From assembly GCF_001514145.1 (NCBI RefSeq), contig NZ_KQ948673.1, positions 33,716-85,474 of the forward strand: DNA of 51,759 nucleotides, in the 5' to 3' direction. This DNA comes from Streptomyces canus. GTDB lineage: Bacteria > Actinomycetota > Actinomycetes > Streptomycetales > Streptomycetaceae. The notes under the pieces are model-generated. The model made no database searches. It worked only from the letters and a program-made list of their open reading frames with translations, and was not told where the DNA came from. Numbering within the stretch: position 1 is the first letter of the stretch; each line of letters begins with the position of its first letter. This document shows positions 32,392 to 42,992 of this stretch, one piece after another. A program made the translations under genes and the position numbers.

Positions 32392-33137
32392 TCAGCGCCT
32401 GGCGACCTTCCGGGTCGCCCGCAGCCATTCCTTGTTCATGCTGGTGATGGAGACCAGCGGAATCCCCTTGGGGCAGGCCGTCGCGCACTCACCCGTCAGC
32501 GTGCACCCGCCGAAGCCCTCCTCGTCCATCTGCTCGACCATGTCGAGAACCCTGGTCTCCCGCTCCGGCGCCCCCTGCGGCAGCACGTTCAGGTGATTCA
32601 CCTTGGCCGAGGTGAACAACATCGCCGCCCCGTTGGGACATGCGGCGACACACGCCCCGCAGCCGATGCACTCGGCGTGCTCGAAGGCGAAGTCGGCATC
32701 GGGCTTGGGTACCGGCGTCGCATGGGCCTCGGGTGCCGCACCCGTGGGCGCCGTGATGTATCCCCCGGCCTGGATGATCCGGTCGAAGGCCGACCGGTCC
32801 ACCACCAGGTCTTTGATCACCGGGAACGCGGACGCCCGCCACGGCTCGACGTCGATCGTGTCGCCGTCCGAGAAGGACCGCATGTGCAGCTGGCAGGTGG
32901 TCGTCCGCTCGGGTCCGTGCGCGTCGCCGTTGATGACGAGCGAGCACGCGCCGCAGATGCCCTCGCGGCAGTCGTGGTCGAAGGCCACCGGATCCTCACC
33001 GCGCAGGATGAGTTCCTCGTTGAGGGTGTCCAGCATCTCCAGGAAGGACATGTCGGACGAGATGCCGTCCACCTCATACGTGGACATCGCGCCGTCGGCG
33101 TCGGCGTTCTTCTGTCGCCAGACGCGCAGGGTGAGCT

Positions 33138-33141
<4 letters not shown>
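32392..33141 (-). CDS. sdhB: Succinate dehydrogenase / fumarate reductase iron-sulfur subunit
   Basis: 249 aa. The 2Fe-2S cysteines lie in DHDCREGICGACSLVINGDAHGPERTTTCQLHM; the 4Fe-4S and 3Fe-4S ligands lie in ECIGCGACVAACPNGAA and FGGCTLTGECATACPKGIPL. The subunit passes electrons from the flavoprotein to the cytochrome b membrane anchor. The ATG overlaps the sdhA stop (ATGA). The sequence type is that of the B-type, trimeric SdhCAB used with menaquinone in Gram-positive bacteria, probably a paralogue to the main streptomycete succinate dehydrogenase. Confidence 0.95.
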
Positions 33142-35084
<1,943 letters not shown>

Positions 35085-35086
35085 GT

Positions 35087-35794
35087 TCAGCTCACCACTC
35101 CGGTCATGACACCCACGGGCACGGCGATGAAGCCGGCCGTGAGCAGCAGTGCGAGGACATTGGCGACGGCCTTGAGGGCACGGTCGCGGGTGCGGCTGCC
35201 GACGCCGAGGGTCTGCGCGGCACTCCAGAAGCCGTGCCGGACGTGCAGGCCGAGGGCGAGCATCGCGACGATGTAGATGACGTTGCCGTACCAGGTGGAG
35301 AAGGTGTCCACGACGTTCTGGTACGGGTGGCCCTCCTGAAAGCCGCCGGAGTGCACGGTGCCGGTCGTCAGGTCGAGGATGTGCCACACGATGAACAGGC
35401 CGAGGATGATCCCGCCCCAGCGCATGGTGCGCGTCGCGTAGCTCGCCTGCGGCTTCTTGTGGACGTACTTGCTGGGCCGTGCCCGGATGTCGCGGCGGCT
35501 GAGCTGGTAGGCCGAGACGGCGTGCGCGACGACGGCGACCACCAGCACGACGCGGATGATCCAGAGCGTCCACTCGTAGTGCATGAACGGTTCCCCGACC
35601 GTGCGCAGCCAGTGCGCGTAGTGGTTGAACTCGCCCGCCCCGAAGAAGATCTTCAGGTTGCCGATCATGTGGACGACCAGGTACAGCAGCATGATCAGGC
35701 CGCTGACGGCCATCACGGTCTTCTTGCCGACGGAGCTGTCCCACACGGTGCGTGCCATGGACGGCCGTCGGTCCGTCCGCGTTGCCAGAGCCAT
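35087..35794 (-). CDS. sdhC: Succinate dehydrogenase cytochrome b subunit (B-type membrane anchor)
   Basis: 235 aa with five membrane helices (residues about 26-46, 72-93, 124-145, 169-189 and 206-230). Conserved histidines for two haems lie in VVHMIGN, HYAHW, VVAHAVSAY, VWHILDL and HVRHGFW, as in Bacillus-type di-haem SdhC. It anchors SdhAB and reduces quinone (probably menaquinone). A minus-strand TAGCGT ends eight bases before the ATG with TTGGAC 19 bp further up, suggesting transcription starts at or next to the start codon. A LysR-type box is centred about 67 bp upstream of that start. Confidence 0.95.
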   Translation of the reverse strand: MALATRTDRRPSMARTVWDSSVGKKTVMAVSGLIMLLYLVVHMIGNLKIFFGAGEFNHYAHWLRTVGEPFMHYEWTLWIIRVVLVVAVVAHAVSAYQLSRRDIRARPSKYVHKKPQASYATRTMRWGGIILGLFIVWHILDLTTGTVHSGGFQEGHPYQNVVDTFSTWYGNVIYIVAMLALGLHVRHGFWSAAQTLGVGSRTRDRALKAVANVLALLLTAGFIAVPVGVMTGVVS

Positions 35795-35854
35795 GGGTCA
35801 AGACGCTAGAGCCGAACGACCCGATCGGTCCAAGACATGGTCCGGCTTGATTCC

Positions 35855-35869
35855 ATAGAGAACGGCTAT
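35855..35869. promoter_or_regulatory. LysR-type recognition box ATAG-N7-CTAT
   Basis: The dyad fits the T-N11-A rule of LysR-type regulators. Its centre (35862) is about 67 bp from the predicted sdhC transcription start, the usual activation position, and it overlaps TATCGT (35867-35872), the possible -10 of lysR, six bases before its GTG. This arrangement would allow activation of sdhCAB and repression of lysR. Confidence 0.6.
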
Positions 35870-35878
35870 CGTACGAGG

Positions 35879-36766
35879 GTGCAGTTCCAGCAGCTTCAGT
35901 ACTTCGTGGCGGTCGCCGAGACCCGGCACTTCACCCGCGCCGCCGACCTCGTCCATGTGGCGCAGCCGTCCCTGTCCCAGCAGATCAAGGCGCTCGAGCG
36001 GGAGCTCGGGGCCGATCTGTTCCTGCGGGCGCGCGGCAACATCGCGCTCACCGACGCGGGCGAGGCCCTGCTGCCGCTGGCCCGCCGCATCCTGGCCGAC
36101 GCGGACACGGCCCGGCACGAGGTGCAGGAGCTGGTGCAGCTCCGCAGCGGCCGGGTCCGGCTCGGCGCGACCCCGAGTCTGTGCACCGGCCTGCTGCCGG
36201 ACGTGCTGCGCGCCTTCCACGACCGCTATCCCGGCATCCGGCTGATGATCGAGGAGGGCGGCTCCCACGATCTCGTACGGCTGCTCGCGCGCGGCGCCCT
36301 CGACCTGGCGCTGGTGGTCCTCCCGCTGCCGTCGCCGTCCCCGGCGCTGACGACGGTGGAGCTGCTGCGCGAGGACCTGGTCGTCGTGTCCTCGCCGGAG
36401 GCGCCGGCCCCGGGCGGCCCCGGCCGCCGTACCGTGCGCGTCGCCGACCTGGAGAGCGAGCCCCTGGTGATGTTCCGGCACGGCTACGACCTGCGCGAAC
36501 TGACCGTGGCCGCGTGCCGCGCCGAGGGCTTCGAGCCGGACTTCGCGGTGGAGGGCGGGGAGATGGACGCGGTGCTGGGCTTCGTCCGGGCGGGCCTGGG
36601 GGTGGCCGTCGTACCGCGCATGGTCGCCACGCGCTCGGGCCGGGGGCTGCGGGTCACCCCGCTCGCCCGTCCCGGCCTGCACCGGACGATCGCGCTGGCC
36701 CACCGCAGCGACGTGGCTCCGCCGCGAGCGGCACGGGAGTTGCAGCGGATGCTCCTGGAGCGCTGA
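35879..36766 (+). CDS. LysR-family transcriptional regulator
   Basis: 295 aa from GTG 35879. The N-terminal HTH reads FQQLQYFVAVAETRHFTRAADLVHVAQPSLSQQIKALERELGADLF, standard for LysR proteins, followed by a linker helix and a periplasmic-binding-like effector domain (LGATPSLCTGLLPDVLRAFHDRYPGIRLMIEEGG). A TANNNT six bases before the GTG suggests a leaderless mRNA. Divergence from sdhC with an ATAG-N7-CTAT box between points to control of the sdh operon, probably responding to a carboxylic acid. Confidence 0.93.
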   Translation: MQFQQLQYFVAVAETRHFTRAADLVHVAQPSLSQQIKALERELGADLFLRARGNIALTDAGEALLPLARRILADADTARHEVQELVQLRSGRVRLGATPSLCTGLLPDVLRAFHDRYPGIRLMIEEGGSHDLVRLLARGALDLALVVLPLPSPSPALTTVELLREDLVVVSSPEAPAPGGPGRRTVRVADLESEPLVMFRHGYDLRELTVAACRAEGFEPDFAVEGGEMDAVLGFVRAGLGVAVVPRMVATRSGRGLRVTPLARPGLHRTIALAHRSDVAPPRAARELQRMLLER

Positions 36767-36805
36767 GCGGTCGCGGCACGGGGTTTTCTTGCGCAGGGTG
36801 GGCGG

Positions 36806-37099
36806 ATGACGCGGCGGATCGTCGTGATGGGCGGGGCGCTGACGGTGCTGGCGGGGTGCGCGGGCACCACCGGGCCCGTCGCCGGTCCGCGGGGAACCGG
36901 TAGCACGGCGCCCCACATGTCCCCGGCGTACCCCGCAGACGATGGCCCCGCACCTACCCCCATGACGGTCGCGCCGTGCGCAGACTCGGGCCACGTCGTG
37001 GTCATCGACCTACGGCTCGGCCGCGGGAGGTGCGCTCAGCCCGTCGCGTCCACCAGCGCCAGCTCGTGCAGCCGCTCCGGCGGGCCCGGGCGGGCGTAG
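36806..37099 (+). CDS. Small putative lipoprotein, possibly a truncated gene
   Basis: 97 aa. The first 18 residues form a short lipoprotein signal with lipobox LAGC (Cys18), followed by a Gly/Thr/Pro-rich stretch. The segment CADSGHVVVIDLRLGRGRC then resembles the opening of a secreted domain and breaks off. Third positions are G/C up to about 37030, after which the reading frame runs into the end of the convergent rmdA gene (64-bp overlap). GGGTGGGCGG precedes the ATG. It looks like the 5' part of a secreted-protein gene truncated against rmdA; a genuine short lipoprotein is possible. Confidence 0.4.
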   Translation: MTRRIVVMGGALTVLAGCAGTTGPVAGPRGTGSTAPHMSPAYPADDGPAPTPMTVAPCADSGHVVVIDLRLGRGRCAQPVASTSASSCSRSGGPGRA

Positions 37100-39171
37100 T
37101 ACCAGCCCTGGGCCGTGTCGCAGCCCAGTATCCGCAACTGCTCGGCCTGGGCCCCGGTTTCGACCCCCTCGACCGTCACCGCGAGGTTCAGACCGTGGGC
37201 GAGCGAAACGATACCTTCGACGATCTTGAGGTCGACGGGATCGGCGGGGAACTGCTGCATGCTCTGGGTGAAGGAGCGGTCCAGTTTCAGGACGCTGACC
37301 GGGAGGCGGCGAAGGTTCGCCAGGTTCGAGTAGCCCGTGCCGAAGTCGTCCAGGGCGATGTCGACGCCCATCTCGGCGAGCCGACGCAGCGGCTTGAGGA
37401 GGTCGTCGTCGGCGCCGATGAGGGCCGACTCCGTGACTTCGAGGCAGAGGGCGTCCGGCTCGACGCCGGCGCGCTCCAGGATGTCGACGGTGTCCTGGAC
37501 CAGGCCGGGGTGGGTGAGCTGGCACGGCGAGAGGTTGACGTTGATCCTCAGGGGAGGGTTCTCCCCGTACCGTTCCCGCCATTCACGGGCCTGCCGTACC
37601 GACTGCTCCAGGACCCAGCGGCCGAGCGGCACGATCAGCCCGGTGTGCTCGGCGAGCGGGATGAACCGGTCCGGGCCGAGCACCCCGTGCTGCGGATGCA
37701 GCCAGCGCACCAGCGCCTCGGCACCCCGCACACTGCCGTCGCCGAGGTGGACCAGCGGCTGGTACTCGATGAAGAACTCGCCGCGGTCCAGGGCCGCGGG
37801 CAGCGCCGTGGTCAGCCCGTGCCGGGTGATGGCGCGGGCGTCGGCCTCCGGGTCGGCCAGCTCGAAGCGGTTGCCGCCCGCCGATTTGGCCCGGTACATG
37901 GTGATGTCGGCGCTGCGCAGGACCTCCGCCGGACCCCGCTCGCCCGTGGGGCCCTCGACGATGCCGATGCTGCCGCGCACGGTCAGCTCGCGGCCGTCGA
38001 TACGGACCGGGGCGAGCAGCACGTTCATGATGCGCGCCGCGAGGTCGTCGACCTCGCTCTCGGTGTCGGGGCCGGTGGTCAGCGCCACGAACTCGTCACC
38101 GCCGAGCCGGGCCACCATCTCGCCCGGGGCGGTCGCACACGACTGGAGCCGGTCGGCGACCTCGACGAGCAGCCGGTCGCCGGCCGCGTGGCCGAGGCTG
38201 TCGTTGATGGTCTTGAAGCCGTCGAGGTCGAGGTAGCACAGGCCGAACCGCTGGCCCTCGCCCGCGTTCAGCGCCTTCTCCAGGCGCTCGAAGAACAGCG
38301 TGCGGTTGGGCAGTCCGGTGAGCGCGTCGTGCGTGGCCTCGTAGCGCAGCCGGAGGTTGAGCAGCCGGCGCTCGGTGGTGTCCTCCATGAGGGCGAGCTG
38401 GTACTGCGGGACGCCGTCGGCGTCGCGCAGCAGGGAGACCGTCAGGTTGGTCCACAGGACCGTTCCGTCCGGGCGGTAGAAGGCCTTTTCGAGGTGGTAG
38501 TGCTCGCGCTCACCGCGGACGAGCTCGTCGTAGAGCGTCCAGGTCTGGGGGGCGTCCTCGGGGTGGGTCCACTCCTGGACCCTGCGGCCGCGCATGGTCT
38601 GGTCGGTGATGCCGAACATGCGCAGCAGCGCGCCGTTGACCTGGAGGACGTTGCCGTCCAGGTCGGCGATGCCGATCCCTATGGCCGCGCCCTCGAACAC
38701 CGCGCGGAACCGGGCTTCCGTCGCGTGCAGCGCCTGTGCCACCACGCCCTGCGCCTCGAGGGCGGCCTGTGCGATGGCCTCCTGCTCGGCCAGCGTCCGC
38801 TCCCGCAGCGCGTGCGCGAACCCGGCGGCCATGGCGTGCTGGAGGCGTGCGGAACGCGACCGCAGGTCCTCGCGGTCGCCGTCGCCGCCGCAGTAGAGCA
38901 CCAGATAGGCGTCGACGCAGTCCAGGGAGCGGGTCAGCGCCTCCGGATCCGTGCAGTGCGCGTCGACGAGGGCGGCGCCGACCGCCCGGCCCTCGTCCGT
39001 GTCGACGACCCTTGCCGCGAGCGCCTCGCTCAACCGGCGGGCCAGCGGCAGCAGTTGTTCCTCGAACTCCGGCCGGGTCGCGGACGTCGACGTCACCGGG
39101 AACACGGCCCGGCTCCAGATCGTCGCGAACCGGCGCAGTCTGTCCTCCGGCCCGTCCGGCTCGGCGATCAC
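37036..39171 (-). CDS. rmdA: PAS-GGDEF-EAL c-di-GMP turnover protein, RmdA type
   Basis: 711 aa from GTG 39171, overlapping the upstream methyltransferase stop (GTGA). Domains: an N-terminal helical region (1-150), PAS/PAC (about 150-270), GGDEF (intact GGDEF at 357-361, with LCYLDLDGFKTINDSLGH) and EAL (E485-A-L487, EALVRWLHP; also ESALIG, DDFGTGYSNL, KLDRSF and EGVET). Both catalytic motifs are intact. The architecture and gene neighbourhood match S. coelicolor RmdA, a c-di-GMP phosphodiesterase that influences morphology and development. It is cytoplasmic with no membrane segments. Confidence 0.9.
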   Translation of the reverse strand: MIAEPDGPEDRLRRFATIWSRAVFPVTSTSATRPEFEEQLLPLARRLSEALAARVVDTDEGRAVGAALVDAHCTDPEALTRSLDCVDAYLVLYCGGDGDREDLRSRSARLQHAMAAGFAHALRERTLAEQEAIAQAALEAQGVVAQALHATEARFRAVFEGAAIGIGIADLDGNVLQVNGALLRMFGITDQTMRGRRVQEWTHPEDAPQTWTLYDELVRGEREHYHLEKAFYRPDGTVLWTNLTVSLLRDADGVPQYQLALMEDTTERRLLNLRLRYEATHDALTGLPNRTLFFERLEKALNAGEGQRFGLCYLDLDGFKTINDSLGHAAGDRLLVEVADRLQSCATAPGEMVARLGGDEFVALTTGPDTESEVDDLAARIMNVLLAPVRIDGRELTVRGSIGIVEGPTGERGPAEVLRSADITMYRAKSAGGNRFELADPEADARAITRHGLTTALPAALDRGEFFIEYQPLVHLGDGSVRGAEALVRWLHPQHGVLGPDRFIPLAEHTGLIVPLGRWVLEQSVRQAREWRERYGENPPLRINVNLSPCQLTHPGLVQDTVDILERAGVEPDALCLEVTESALIGADDDLLKPLRRLAEMGVDIALDDFGTGYSNLANLRRLPVSVLKLDRSFTQSMQQFPADPVDLKIVEGIVSLAHGLNLAVTVEGVETGAQAEQLRILGCDTAQGWYYARPGPPERLHELALVDATG

Positions 39172-39989
39172 GCGGTACGCCCCACGCCGGCGAACCCGGA
39201 GAAGGCCCACGGATCCTCGTCGTCGGGGTTCCAGGTCGCCGACTCGGGCCGCCACCTCGGCGGCGACACCAGTCCCGGTTCCACCATGTCGTACCCCTCG
39301 AAGAACCGCGCGATCTCCTCGCGCGAGCGCATGATCAGCGGGTTGCGAATGTCCTTGTACACGTCCACCGCACCCTCGGTCCGCTCCGGCGGAAGCGGAA
39401 TTCCCTCGTACGACGCGTGCGTGAGCACCAGCAGGCTGCCGGGCGCGAGTGCGTCGCGCAGCTCCGCCACCGCTCCGTAGGGGTCGTCCGCGTCTTCCAC
39501 GAAGTGCAGTATGGCAACGAGAAGGAGTGCCACCGGCCGGTTCAGGTCGATCAGGCGCTGAACCTCGGGGCTGGCGAGGATCTCCCGGGGCTTGCGAAGG
39601 TCGGCGGCGACGACTCCCGCGTCCGCGTTGCCCTCCAGGACCGCCTGGCTGTGCGCGACGGCCACCGGGTCGTGGTCGACGTAGACGACACGGGCGCCGG
39701 GGCGGGCACTCTGGGCGACCTCGTGGACATTGCCGAAGGTCGGGATGCCGGAGCCGATGTCCAGGAACTGGGTGATGCCCTCGTCTGCGGCGAACCGCAC
39801 CGCCCGCCGCAGGAAGGCCCGGTTCGCCTGCATGGTCTTCGGCAGCCCCGGTGCGAACTCCATGACCCTGCGGGCCGCCTCCCGGTCGGCCTCGAAGTTG
39901 TGCGAACCGCCCAGGTAGAAGTCGTAGATACGCGAGACACTCGGCACCGAGATGTCGATGCTCCGGGGAGCCCAGGCGGGACGCTCCAT
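39168..39989 (-). CDS. SAM-dependent methyltransferase, DUF574 family
   Basis: 273 aa from ATG 39989, with GGAGAGA five bases upstream (a TTG four codons earlier is less likely). The family is recognised by PSVSRIYDFYLGGSHNFEADREAARRVMEFAPGLPKTMQANRAFLRRAVRF, the SAM motif ITQFLDIGSGIPTFGNVHEVAQ and YVDHDPVAVAHSQAVL. DUF574 methyltransferases are greatly expanded in Streptomyces and have few known substrates. Its stop overlaps the rmdA start, so it is translationally linked to c-di-GMP signalling, which may mean joint regulation rather than a shared substrate. Confidence 0.9.
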   Translation of the reverse strand: MERPAWAPRSIDISVPSVSRIYDFYLGGSHNFEADREAARRVMEFAPGLPKTMQANRAFLRRAVRFAADEGITQFLDIGSGIPTFGNVHEVAQSARPGARVVYVDHDPVAVAHSQAVLEGNADAGVVAADLRKPREILASPEVQRLIDLNRPVALLLVAILHFVEDADDPYGAVAELRDALAPGSLLVLTHASYEGIPLPPERTEGAVDVYKDIRNPLIMRSREEIARFFEGYDMVEPGLVSPPRWRPESATWNPDDEDPWAFSGFAGVGRTA

Positions 39990-40212
39990 GTATCTCTCCA
40001 AGGCGTAGACGATCCGGTGTTCGAGCTGAGGCTACTGATCGACCGCCAATGGAGCGAGTGGAAACGGAAATTGACCGTCCGTTCCCGGTCACTGCCTGCG
40101 GCACGTGCCGCTGCGGAATGCCGTGGATCCCCTACGAAAAGTAGGCGCCGCACTCCGGAGAGTTCCGGATCAGGCGCCGACTCGCGGGGAGTTGGGGGGA
40201 ATGACGGCAAAA

Positions 40213-40253
40213 CCGGCCCGCCCCCTCCGTGCGGCGCGGAGGGGGCGGACCGG
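40213..40253 (-). terminator. Strong intrinsic terminator after the repeat lipoprotein gene
   Basis: CCGCCCCCTCCG (40218-40229) pairs perfectly with CGGAGGGGGCGG (40237-40248), extended by CCGG on both sides after one mismatch. Reading the minus strand, TTTT follows the stem directly (40212-40209). The rest of the 40002-40273 gap holds only the upstream region of the methyltransferase gene. Confidence 0.85.
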
Positions 40254-40273
40254 TGGTTCGGGCTGGACCGCCG

Positions 40274-41239
40274 TCACTTGTCGGAGACGCCGACCATCTC
40301 TCCGTTGGGACGGACGGCGTACCAGGTGCCGCCGACACCCTGGCCGTTGGTGTCTCCGGCCTGCTTGTCGCCCGAGAAGGTGTAGATGGGCGAGCAGTTG
40401 ACCGTCTGCTGCTTGGCGCCGTCGGAGCGGGTGAAGCTCATCAGGCCCTTCTTCTGGACGTCCTTGGTGTCGTTCGCCGACACCGGCGCCACGACCGGCC
40501 ACTTCTCCAGGCAGGCACCGACGCAGTTGGAAACCGGCTCGGGCCAGGCCTTGTCCTTGGCGAAGCGGTAGACCGTCATGCCGTTCTTGTCGACGACGAT
40601 CTCGCCCAGGTTGGGGTCGTTGCGCGTGGACAGTCCGGGCAGGCTGGCGACCGACGCCTTCTTGCCCGTGGGCGCCAGCGCGTACCACTTGCCGCCCACG
40701 CCCTGGCCGGTCAGATCGCCGGCCTTGGTGTCCTTCGCGTAGCGGTAGGCCGGCCAGCCGCCGATGGTCAGCTGCTTGCTGCCGTCGGCCCGGGTCACCT
40801 CACCGAGCAGCGCCTTGTCGATACCGGCGCCGGCCGAGGCGTCGTTCGCGGGTACCGGCGGCCAGGCGGTCGCGCAGTCGCCGTTGCAGTTCGACTTCGG
40901 CGGCTCGGCGGTGTCCTCGTCGAAGCGGTAGAGGCTGAGACCGGCGCTGTCGGTCAGCACGTCCCCGAGCTCGGCATTCGCGGAAACCTCGAGCTTGCCG
41001 GCCGAGGCCGACTGCGCTCCCAGGTTCCCCTGGCCACCGGCCACGGTCGAGCTGGCGCTCGGGCTGGTACCGGTCCCGATACCGGAGCCGACACCGCCGT
41101 AACCGCCCGCCGCCGCCGTGGCACCGACGTTCTGGCTGCCCACCGACGACGTGCCGCCTTCCTGACCGCACGCCGTCGTCAGCACCAGCACCGCCGCGGC
41201 GCTTGCCACGAGTGAGGCGTTCCGCCAGGAGGTCTTCAT
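40274..41239 (-). CDS. Secreted-repeat lipoprotein (SCO0930-like)
   Basis: 321 aa from ATG 41239 with GGGGAG nine bases upstream. Lipobox LTTAC places the lipidated Cys near residue 24; a Gly/Ser/Thr-rich linker follows. The mature part has two copies of a two-part module of the secreted repeat family (PF03640): LTDSAGLSLYRFDEDTAEPPKSNCNGDCATAWPPV with GVGGKWYALAPTG, and VVDKNGMTVYRFAKDKAWPEPVSNCVGACLEKWPVV with GVGGTWYAVRPNG. Each first half has a C-X3-C pair. The related S. coelicolor lipoprotein SCO0930 has been proposed to act in extracellular electron transfer. It is divergent from the proline-rich gene. Confidence 0.86.
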   Translation of the reverse strand: MKTSWRNASLVASAAAVLVLTTACGQEGGTSSVGSQNVGATAAAGGYGGVGSGIGTGTSPSASSTVAGGQGNLGAQSASAGKLEVSANAELGDVLTDSAGLSLYRFDEDTAEPPKSNCNGDCATAWPPVPANDASAGAGIDKALLGEVTRADGSKQLTIGGWPAYRYAKDTKAGDLTGQGVGGKWYALAPTGKKASVASLPGLSTRNDPNLGEIVVDKNGMTVYRFAKDKAWPEPVSNCVGACLEKWPVVAPVSANDTKDVQKKGLMSFTRSDGAKQQTVNCSPIYTFSGDKQAGDTNGQGVGGTWYAVRPNGEMVGVSDK

Positions 41240-41488
41240 CGTCAACTCCCCATAATTCAAAAGGGTGTTGCAGCGCCCTGCTGCGCCGCCGCACGACCAT
41301 GGGTACGCAGCGGAGCAGGGGTTGTGTTCAACCGTCCCGCATATTTCTTTTCGGAAGCTGTGACCACACCCGCCCCGGACCGCACAGATGTACCCCCCAT
41401 CGGGCGGACGGGCGCCCGGAATTCAAACACCGAACGGCCCTTTGTCCCTCCTTCGGGTCAATCCCTTCGCGCCCGCGCGTGAGAGGGC

Positions 41489-42142
41489 GTGACAGGCCTC
41501 ATGATCGCCGTCGTGCATCGACCCGAATCACCCCAATCCGCCTCCGCCATACGGGTGTTGGCCCTCCTGACGTTGACGTGGGCGCTCATCGGCCCCACGG
41601 CCGGGGTGGCCGAGGCGGATGCCTGCGCCTACGCCTCCGCCGGCCCCGACGGCGCACAGGCGGTGGCGGTGGCAGTCGCCGGCAGCTCCACCTGGCCCGC
41701 CTTCCCGCCGTGCCCGAAGCCCGAGCCTCCACCCCCGCCCACTCCCACTCCCCCACCCCCCGAGCCTCCGTGTACGCCTACTCCCCCTCCCGACCCCACG
41801 CCGACGCCGACGCAGAAGCCGCCGAAGCCGACGCCGACCCCCGAGCCACCGCCTCCCCCGCCCGCACCGCCCGCACCGGCACCGCAACCGGCCGCACCGC
41901 GCCCGCGACCCACGCCGCCGCCCCCCGCGCCCACCCCGGCACCGGCTCCCACCCCGACCCCGACGCGGAAGCCACCGCCCAGTCCGGCCCCGGGCCCCTC
42001 CGCGACTCCGGTGACCTATCCGGCCTACCACCACGCGAAGGCGCCCGAACGGCGCACGCACAGCACGACCTCGCCCGTGATCTACGTCCTGCTCATCACC
42101 GCGCCCGCGGTGGTCGCCGTGGCCGCCCTGCGGCCCCGCTAG
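41489..42142 (+). CDS. Proline-rich surface protein with signal peptide and C-terminal membrane anchor
   Basis: 217 aa (GTG 41489; ATG 41501 is an alternative). A signal-type hydrophobic segment lies at residues about 22-43; a short domain with three Cys follows; then residues about 78-170 are a low-complexity Pro/Thr/Lys region (PTPTPPPPEPP-type). A Thr/Ser-containing linker leads to a transmembrane helix (about 195-213) and a short basic end (RPR). The Pro region probably spans the peptidoglycan. No LPXTG is present. The DUF4239 gene begins 21 bp downstream. No enzymatic motif is seen. Confidence 0.78.
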   Translation: MTGLMIAVVHRPESPQSASAIRVLALLTLTWALIGPTAGVAEADACAYASAGPDGAQAVAVAVAGSSTWPAFPPCPKPEPPPPPTPTPPPPEPPCTPTPPPDPTPTPTQKPPKPTPTPEPPPPPPAPPAPAPQPAAPRPRPTPPPPAPTPAPAPTPTPTRKPPPSPAPGPSATPVTYPAYHHAKAPERRTHSTTSPVIYVLLITAPAVVAVAALRPR

Positions 42143-42163
42143 TGCCGATCCTGGAGGCATCCC

Positions 42164-42928
42164 TTGCCGGAATGGCTTGTTCTCATCCTCGCGATGCTGG
42201 CCGCATGCGCCGTGGTGGTCGCCATCACGCTCATCCGCCACAAGGCCGCACCCGTGGACGAGGATCCCAGCGAGACCCCCGACGTCATCGAGTACATGAC
42301 GATGTGGATCGGGGTGGTGTACGCCATCGTCCTGGGTCTGGCCATCGCGGGCGTCTGGGAGGCCCGCAGCTCCGCCCAGGACCACGTCCAGGCGGAGGCC
42401 CAGGCGCTGCACGAGATCTCGGAGCGGGTCCAGGTCTATCCGGCCGACGCCCGTGACCGTATTCGGGACGATGTCAACGCCTATGTCGGACACGTCGTCA
42501 CGACCGAGTGGAAGGAGATGGCCGACCACCGCCGCATGACCGGGCGCGGCACCGAGCTCCTCGGCCGGCTCCGCACGGACGTCACCTCCTACCAGCCGAG
42601 GACCGACTTCGAGGCCCAGGCCTACCAGCCGCTCATCGACCAGGTGGCCGCCGTGGACCAGGCCCGCAACGCCCGCGCCGACTCGGTCGAGCCCACCATG
42701 CCCGGGGTGGTCTGGTTCGGTCTGCTGGGCGGCGGCGTCGTCACCATCGGCATGGTCTTCGCGCTGCAGATCCGGCGTACGGCACGCGAGCTGATCCTGG
42801 CCGGCCTGTTCTCCGCGCTGATCGCCTTCCTGCTCTTCCTGATCTGGGACTTCGACGCCCCGTACAGCCGGGGCATCACGGCGTCGGCGGAGCCGTTCTT
42901 CGCCCTCTTCCCGGACATCAAGGGCTGA
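42164..42928 (+). CDS. DUF4239 membrane protein (TTG start)
   Basis: 254 aa from TTG 42164, supported by CTGGAGG six bases upstream and no better in-frame start. Four membrane helices: residues about 4-24, 44-64, 183-202 and 209-231, with a 115-residue extracytoplasmic or cytoplasmic helical domain between helices 2 and 3 (ARSSAQDHVQAEAQALHEISERVQVYPADARDRIRDDVNAYVGHVVTTEW). This matches the DUF4239 (bestrophin-like in databases) family of unknown function. It follows the proline-rich gene by 21 bp, so the two are probably an operon ending at the hairpin near 42952. Confidence 0.85.
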   Translation: MPEWLVLILAMLAACAVVVAITLIRHKAAPVDEDPSETPDVIEYMTMWIGVVYAIVLGLAIAGVWEARSSAQDHVQAEAQALHEISERVQVYPADARDRIRDDVNAYVGHVVTTEWKEMADHRRMTGRGTELLGRLRTDVTSYQPRTDFEAQAYQPLIDQVAAVDQARNARADSVEPTMPGVVWFGLLGGGVVTIGMVFALQIRRTARELILAGLFSALIAFLLFLIWDFDAPYSRGITASAEPFFALFPDIKG

Positions 42929-42951
42929 CGGCGTCCCACCGCGGACACATC

Positions 42952-42992
42952 CGGGGGACGTCCGGCGCCCGACACACCGTCGGCGTCCCCCG
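42952..42992 (+). terminator. Hairpin after the DUF4239 gene
   Basis: CGGGGGACG (42952-42960) pairs with CGTCCCCCG (42984-42992); inside, CCG...CGG adds a second partial stem. It lies 24 bases past the stop codon. Confidence 0.6.

Noticed and set aside
36976..39480. 834-codon plus-strand open frame
   Set aside because: Antisense shadow of rmdA and the methyltransferase; no domain, no ribosome site, and the opposite strand has the full PAS-GGDEF-EAL protein.
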